A stretch of 64,000 nucleotides of DNA from Aquilaria yunnanensis (taxonomy: Eukaryota > Streptophyta > Magnoliopsida > Malvales > Thymelaeaceae): contig CM077597.1 in the NCBI GenBank assembly GCA_039654915.1, forward strand, positions 32,276,001-32,340,000, written 5' to 3'. Shown in pieces: positions 58,553-64,000 of the stretch (its first letter is position 1; each line of letters opens with the position of its first letter). A program made the translations under genes and the position numbers. The notes under the pieces are model-generated. The model ran no database searches. It was not told the DNA's origin and saw only the letters and a program-made list of their open reading frames with translations.

Positions 58553-61500
58553 ATGAACACTCCGAAGCGAGCTGCTCAGCTGCTCTCCTCTCTCAACATC
58601 CGGTCACTCTTCGATTCTGTTGACGCCTTCCTCTTCGACTGCGATGGTCCGCTCTCTCCTCTCCCCTGCTTTTTCCTTTCTCCGTTTCTTCTTTCAAAGA
58701 AATCGTGGCCAAGTTTCATAGATTGCAACCTGCAGGCGTGATATGGAAGGGCGACAAGCTCATCGATGGCGTCCCCCAAACGCTGGAGCTGCTTCGCTCA
58801 TTGGTCTCTCTCTTTCTCTTTCTCTCGATTCTCATTTCCCTCGATTTGTTCTTCCGGTTTGGTTAATCGATTGATTTCCCGGCAACAGGGCAAACGCCTG
58901 GTTTTCGTGACCAACAATTCAACCAAGTCCCGGCGACAGTACGCTGATAAGTTCCGATCTCTTGGCCTCTCTGTTTCTCAGGTTTCTTTGCTTTCTGCTA
59001 ATCTTAGTTCCTGATTCGTCCCCCAGTTTATTCTAGAGCTACTCTCAAATATACAGGAAGTGGAAAAGTCAATTTTGAATGAGTTGTGGCAAATCATGAT
59101 CAGTAGCTCTAGACCAATGGAAAAATCTGCAAAAATGAACTCCTACAAACTCATGTGCCAAATGGTGATTTGACACTTTAAATTAAAGTTAGTCATGTAT
59201 GAAATTTTTTCTTTGTTTATAGTCTATCATACTATCTTAATAGATTAATCTTTAAGTGATTGGAAGTGTTTATGTTAATATATACCTGTTTTCTTCAAAA
59301 ATTTCTGCACTCACTAAAAAATAACACTTCAAGATGTCCGCAAAATAGTTGTAATCAGTTTTTCGCAAAAGCATGCATCTTTATAGTTTTTTCTTTTTTA
59401 CTTTGCAAAATTTGAAAAAATTAAGAAAATCATTTACTTCTCAAAAAAATATATTAATGTGTTAATCAGAAAGATAGATTACTAAATTTCAAATAGTAGC
59501 AAATTTTTTATTCTTTTGTAGGTGTAGCGCTACTGTTTATTCTATCTTCCAGCTCTGTGTTGCTGAAATGCAATAGCACATTTTGTGCAGGACGAGATTT
59601 TCTCCTCTTCCTTTGCAGCAGCCACGTACTTGAAGGTCAACAGGTTCCCCTCAGAGAAAAAGGTTGACTGTTAAAACCTTTTCAAGCTATGAATAACTTG
59701 TTCAGATCATCCCATGCAACGAAAGGCTATGTTGCTTTTCATGATGAAAATGATGAGTTTTGTCTTCTTGCAGGTTTATGTTATTGGAGGGGAAGGCATA
59801 TTGGAAGAGCTAAACCTTGCTGGGTATACCAGCCTTGGTGGTCCAGTGAGTATCTGAAATCAAAATTCTAGATTAAATAATCTCTCTCAGTTACTTTTAC
59901 TTTTTCGCTTTCTGGAACTTGTCCCTACAAATAACGCTATGAAATTGTAGATATCTTGTAATGTTAGAATCATGTGCTGCATGCCATTTTTCCTACCCTA
60001 ATACTGTGTAATCTATGGCAGGCAGATGCTGAAAAACGGGCTGAATGGAAATCAAATACTATATTTGGGCATGATAAGAGTGTAACATAACACCTTCCCG
60101 CAGAAGCTTGTCATTTAAACCTTATTCTGTCATATCTGAGGTTGTAATATCATAGTTTATTTCTTCAGGTTGGAGCTGTTGTTGTTGGACTAGACCCAAA
60201 TATTAACTACTACAAGCTTCAGTATGGAATTAATCATTTTTATTGTTCCTTTTCCCTGGTTTGTTTCATTAGCAAATGTTTGCAAACATATTCTGCCTTT
60301 CTGTGCTGAAGCTTGTTCCATGTGGGGAGTCACAAATCTGGCTTCAATTTAAGGAAACATAAAGAAGGAAAATGGCAATAGAGCATTTTTCAATTCATTG
60401 TATTTCTTTGATCTTTACAAATACCTTTACCTAAAATGAAGTTGAAAACAGAGAAGTGTTTCATGTGGTTGGCTCAATTAGTTTGTAATAAAGCATTGAT
60501 TTAATTAGCTGAGCCAGGCAGACAAGAGGGTATCTTAAAGAATCAGTTTGTTTACACCACGCTGAAATTATCAGACTTCTTTCTAGTTTTGTGGTTACAT
60601 GCATCGGTGCTACACTTCTGTGAGATGAATTACTGTTCTAATATTTGTACACTTTTCAGTTTTTATTGTAAAAAACCAAATGTTTAATTTTGAGCTGATG
60701 GCAAACTTGTAAAATCTATAACTACATTAATAGGTAGCTGAATTGGACATCCTGATCTTTTCAGAGTCACTGCAATTAAAATATACATACATACATACAT
60801 ACATACGCGTACATACATATACATATACATACATACATACATACATATATATAAATATATATATCAGAATCACTGCAGTTCAGCAGTCATCAGCAGTACC
60901 ATTTTTGCACTTTTTATTTCCTAATTGCTCCTATTACATGATGGGTGTTTCCAATCATGAATGTACTTAACTAATTTGTTTGCTTGTATATCTTAGTTGG
61001 TTTAGGGTGCATTTAAAAGAATACCAAGAGAATAACTATGATAACCTTGTTTGATTTTAATGAGCCTAGTCAATAGCTAGAGCCACCAAAGTTAAATATT
61101 ATGTTTTTCATGCACTTCTCTGATAAGATAATTTATGTTGGCAGGTATGCAACCCTTTGTATAAGGGAGAACCCTGGCTGCATTTTTATAGCGACAAATC
61201 GTGATCCAGTGGGCCATATGACAGACTTACAAGAGTGGCCTGGTACTGAAATTAGGTTCTAGGTCTGAGTTTGATGCATGCCCGAAAGATTTGCTTCATC
61301 CTGTTTCTGGCTTTTGCTTCACAGGTGCAGGCTGCATGGTTGCTGCTGTTTGTGGATCAACTGAAAAGGAGCCTGCTGTTGTTGGAAAGCCATCAACCTT
61401 CATGATGGATGTTTTACTTAAAACGTAAGTCAATTCGTTGTTCAGGTAATCTTACTTCTGCTTGTTGATTGTATTAGAACTGGAGCAGTAAACTAGCAGC

Positions 61501-62489
61501 TTTCTTAGAGGCTCGAGCTTGTTTATTTTGGGGCCAATTTTCTATCTTTACTGTGTTGTTTTATAATGAAATCAACTAGTGGCATGGTTTCTGAAAGTAA
61601 ACATTCGGTGAGCACGGGCTTCAAATGTATAAGCGAGCTCATATTTACAAATAGAAAGATCAAGAACACATTTTCAGGACATATAATTGTACCTGTGTTC
61701 CAATATATGAAATGCCAGTGTGAAATGCTCTTGTAAAGAAACATGGTTTGTCTTAGAAATATCTAGGGGGAAATGACTTTGTTTATTAAGGTACAGCAAC
61801 CTGCAGCAACAAGTTTCGATCCAATGACCTTTTTTTCTTTGGGTACATTTTAGTCGGGATAGGGGAAGGGAAGTTTGGACCCTGGCCTTCTGGATGGAAG
61901 CTCTGATCTGATGACTGGTTTTGAACCACTTGCATATGTCTATACACGCCATTTCTTTCTTGAAAGAGTGGGATAAAATTATGTCCTGATTTGACCTTCT
62001 GTAACTTGGTGATTCGCTGGATGTTACTCCACAGATTCCAAATAAGTACTTCCAGGATGTGTATGGTTGGCGATAGGCTTGACACCGACATTTTGTTTGG
62101 ACAAAATGCCGGCTGCAAAACTTTGCTCGTCTTTTCAGGTATAACTTCAACTTGTGTAGCAAATGGAGTGCCAAAATAACAGTCGATGTTGAACTTTTTA
62201 GAGTAGTGCCTGGGCACAAATGATACCCAAGCAGTGAATTATCATTTTATTTCCCAGTTGTTTTGGACGGCTACACACGGTAATGAAATGATATTTCACT
62301 ACTTTGGCATTTCAACTGATTGTGCACCACACTGGGGCCTTATGATATGCTACATTGTTTCTTGACTTTGACAAGGCTGAAATTTCAGGTGTAACAACTC
62401 AATCTGCTCTTGAAGACCCCTCAAATAGTATTCATCCAGATTATTACACCAGCAAGGTGACCGACCTTCTAAAATTATTGGGAGCATAA
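58553..62489 (+). CDS. PGLP2: Phosphoglycolate phosphatase 2, cytosolic (11 exons)
   Basis: A HAD-superfamily phosphatase that hydrolyses 2-phosphoglycolate; the chloroplast paralogue PGLP1 serves photorespiration, and PGLP2-type enzymes lack a transit peptide. Exons: 58553-58646, 58736-58803, 58889-58981, 59591-59662, 59774-59845, 60022-60081, 60169-60221, 61145-61242, 61325-61424, 62035-62138, 62389-62489. All introns are GT-AG and the joined frame is open: 304 aa. HAD motif I is FLFDCDGVIW (nucleophile D and acid/base D), split by intron 1. Motif II is VFVTNNS, the motif III Lys is in VVGKPS, and motif IV is MVGDRLDTDI. The cap carries GCMVAAVCGS. The N-terminus (MNTPKRAAQLLSS) is short and reaches the fold at once, so I infer a cytosolic product. 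Length and wording match the Arabidopsis PGLP2 family as I know it. The gene runs towards the OPT gene and ends 400 bp from its stop. Confidence 0.95.
60776..60866 (+). repeat. (ACAT)n microsatellite in PGLP2 intron 7
   Basis: Runs of acat/atac broken by cgcgt and atat lie in the 923-bp intron between exons 7 and 8. Confidence 0.9.
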
Positions 62490-62888
62490 GAACATTACTC
62501 TTGTTTGCTGGTTAACAATATTGTGATCGATTAACTGCTGGAAATTTGCTGGCCAGATATGCCCGTCTGTGGACATTGACCAATTGTCCTGTAGCATAGA
62601 CGTTCATGGGACCTGACAGTGATATTGTTGCTCGTTTAGTTAACTGGTTTACATGATTCTTATGTCATGTAAAGATTATATTAATAATGTTTCCAAGTTT
62701 GATAATCTTCTCAATCCATTTACTTTGCTCGGATTGTGTTAAAATATCAGAGACGATTTGGTGGCTCGATTTTGTAGGGAGCATGGCATGCAGTCACTAA
62801 GTTTTACAATGTGGAATAACAGACTTCAGCTTTTTGCGTAAAACTGTAACTATATTGCTGTAAATAAACTGTGTGTATAGATGGTTTA
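62490..62888. other. Shared 3' region of two convergent genes
   Basis: The stop codons of PGLP2 (62487-62489, plus) and OPT (62889-62891, minus) face each other. The 399 bp between must hold both 3' UTRs and poly(A) signals, and the transcripts could overlap. No other feature is seen. Confidence 0.6.
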
Positions 62889-64000
62889 TCAATGAAAAAC
62901 AGGGCAGCCCTTCACCATAATTCCAGGGGCAGTTGGACAACTGGCAAGCGGGCAATGGTCGTCCAAAGGAGCTCCCCACCAATTTGGCCCGTTGATATTG
63001 TTAATTTGCAGTGTAAAGTAGCAGAGGATAGCCATGAAGGCCACTCCAGCATCCAAGCCAGCTGAAAGAATGTAGTTGTGGCGAGCCCACCAGCCCTTAA
63101 ACCGGCTGTACAGATACAGGTTGAAGAAAATCCCAACAGCAAGCCAGGTTATCTGGTTTACAGCCTTGCCTGACGGCATCCCCCCTGTTCCGGACATGAT
63201 GAGCGGGATGTTTATCAGTTTTATCCATTTTTTTTCGGGGTACATGTGAGAGAGTATCCATACTGGCACTGGTGCTAGAAGGCCAAACAGAAAGAAGTAG
63301 TTCATTTCAGGGTATAACCCCAAACGTCCAAACATTCTTAGTGGTCCAACCACACCCCAGATGATGGATGCATTGTAGAATACATCATCTCCAGGACAGG
63401 TCCATGGGCTTCCTGTTGGTAGCTTAGTTGGATCACAGATGTTATCTACTGTGCTCAGTAGCCACCATGCTGTGCCGAAGTAGACTGAGGATGAAATCAC
63501 TGTACCTACCAACTTCAGTTTACACTTGTTCAGTCTCATGGTATAGGGAGATGGGGATTAGAACTGTAAATACTCCTAGTTTTGAGAAGTCAGAAGAAAA
63601 TACCTGAACCACAAACATGGACTTTGGTGGGATTTTCATGTAATGCCCCAGTTTGAAGTCTGCAAGGAAGGTTATTGCCTGTGACATGCTTATGGTGCCA
63701 TAAGTCTTGAAGGCTACATTTGCAAGAGGCTTTCCAGGATAAATGTAGCCGATAATGAGCTCACTCAGAACATTCAGTCCTGGTTGCTGCAATAAAGTAC
63801 AGATGTTAACGTCAGCAGGCTTATAACAAGGCGAGGAGTACAATGTACAAATCTTGTGTCTTAGAAGTATATATACCACGTTCGTTGTAGCTGCAATTAC
63901 ACCAACTGGGAGAGTGAAGAAAAAAGCTAAACCAAAAGCAAGTAGGACTCCCCAGTAAGGGAGCTGCAATTGCCTACCAAAGCCTTCGCATGCAAGCATA
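62889..64000 (-). CDS. OPT: Oligopeptide transporter (OPT family), 3' part
   Basis: OPT proteins are polytopic membrane transporters of tetra- and pentapeptides, glutathione or metal chelates. Three exons are in the window, read on the minus strand: 64000-63877 (continuing beyond the edge), 63786-63604 (61 codons) and 63512-62889 (207 codons plus stop). Both introns are GT-AG. The first visible exon reads [13 protein letters not shown] and GVIAATTN. The second contains [20 protein letters not shown] and [16 protein letters not shown]. The last contains [63 protein letters not shown] and the Cys-rich end [14 protein letters not shown]...GCPVFH. These are family signatures. Several hydrophobic stretches are membrane segments. 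The wording is closest to plant OPT1/OPT5-type proteins as I remember them; I cannot fix the member. The N-terminal half is outside the window. Confidence 0.93.

Noticed and set aside
61674..62219. Minus-strand ORF of 181 codons over PGLP2 intron 9 and exon 10
   Set aside because: It crosses a well-supported exon on the other strand and shows no family resemblance.

Overview
The window is a stretch of nuclear DNA from a flowering plant, most likely a woody eudicot. Three ordinary plant genes with many short GT-AG introns (farnesyl diphosphate synthase, cytosolic phosphoglycolate phosphatase, and an oligopeptide transporter that runs off the right edge) sit in AT-rich DNA built mostly of nested, decayed transposable elements. 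I cannot name the species. I recognised no tRNA, rRNA, CRISPR array or bacterial feature.

Layout. 1-6806: 3' part of a Tat-lineage Ty3/gypsy retrotransposon (RT, two RNase H domains, integrase, an antisense ORF, a 3' LTR), full of stops. 6807-11060: 5' half of another Ty3/gypsy element on the minus strand (LTR, PBS, gag, protease, RT; no integrase). 11240-13270: a third minus-strand gag remnant, split by a hAT-type element with a perfect 8-bp target duplication. 13756-16739: FPS gene, 12 exons, 428 codons, with an N-terminal organelle-targeting-like extension. 18017-18909: Stowaway-like element. 19340-23373: 4.0-kb solo LTR (TSD CTTTC) holding a hAT-like MITE. 23588-25828: two minus-strand LTRs of one family, the second an intact 1416-bp solo LTR (TSD CAAGC). 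27942-42939: a 15-kb dead CACTA (En/Spm) transposon, itself invaded by an LTR that carries two further solo LTRs, and by a Stowaway MITE. 42940-46330: Tat-type gag-protease remnant split by a third 1416-bp-family LTR. 46370-47280: LINE RT fragment split by a hAT MITE. 47340-48641: a long-TIR, MULE-like element that has captured an HD-Zip I homeobox fragment. 48659-50051: a 1.39-kb near-complete palindrome (foldback element) in a (TA)n tract. 50470-53165: minus-strand L1-type LINE. 56062-57477: another intact 1416-bp solo LTR (TSD GATGA). 58553-62489: PGLP2, 11 exons, 304 aa. 62889-64000: 3' part of an OPT-family transporter on the minus strand, tail to tail with PGLP2.

The three live genes do not form a pathway: FPS makes the C15 isoprenoid precursor, PGLP2 dephosphorylates 2-phosphoglycolate and similar phosphoesters, and OPT moves oligopeptides or metal chelates across a membrane. 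The most informative structures are the FPS exon 1, which lacks the internal Met used for a cytosolic isoform in other plants; the HD-Zip capture; the giant palindrome; and the well-dated nesting given by exact target duplications. All functional statements rest on my recognition of protein families from the translated sequence; no database search was run.
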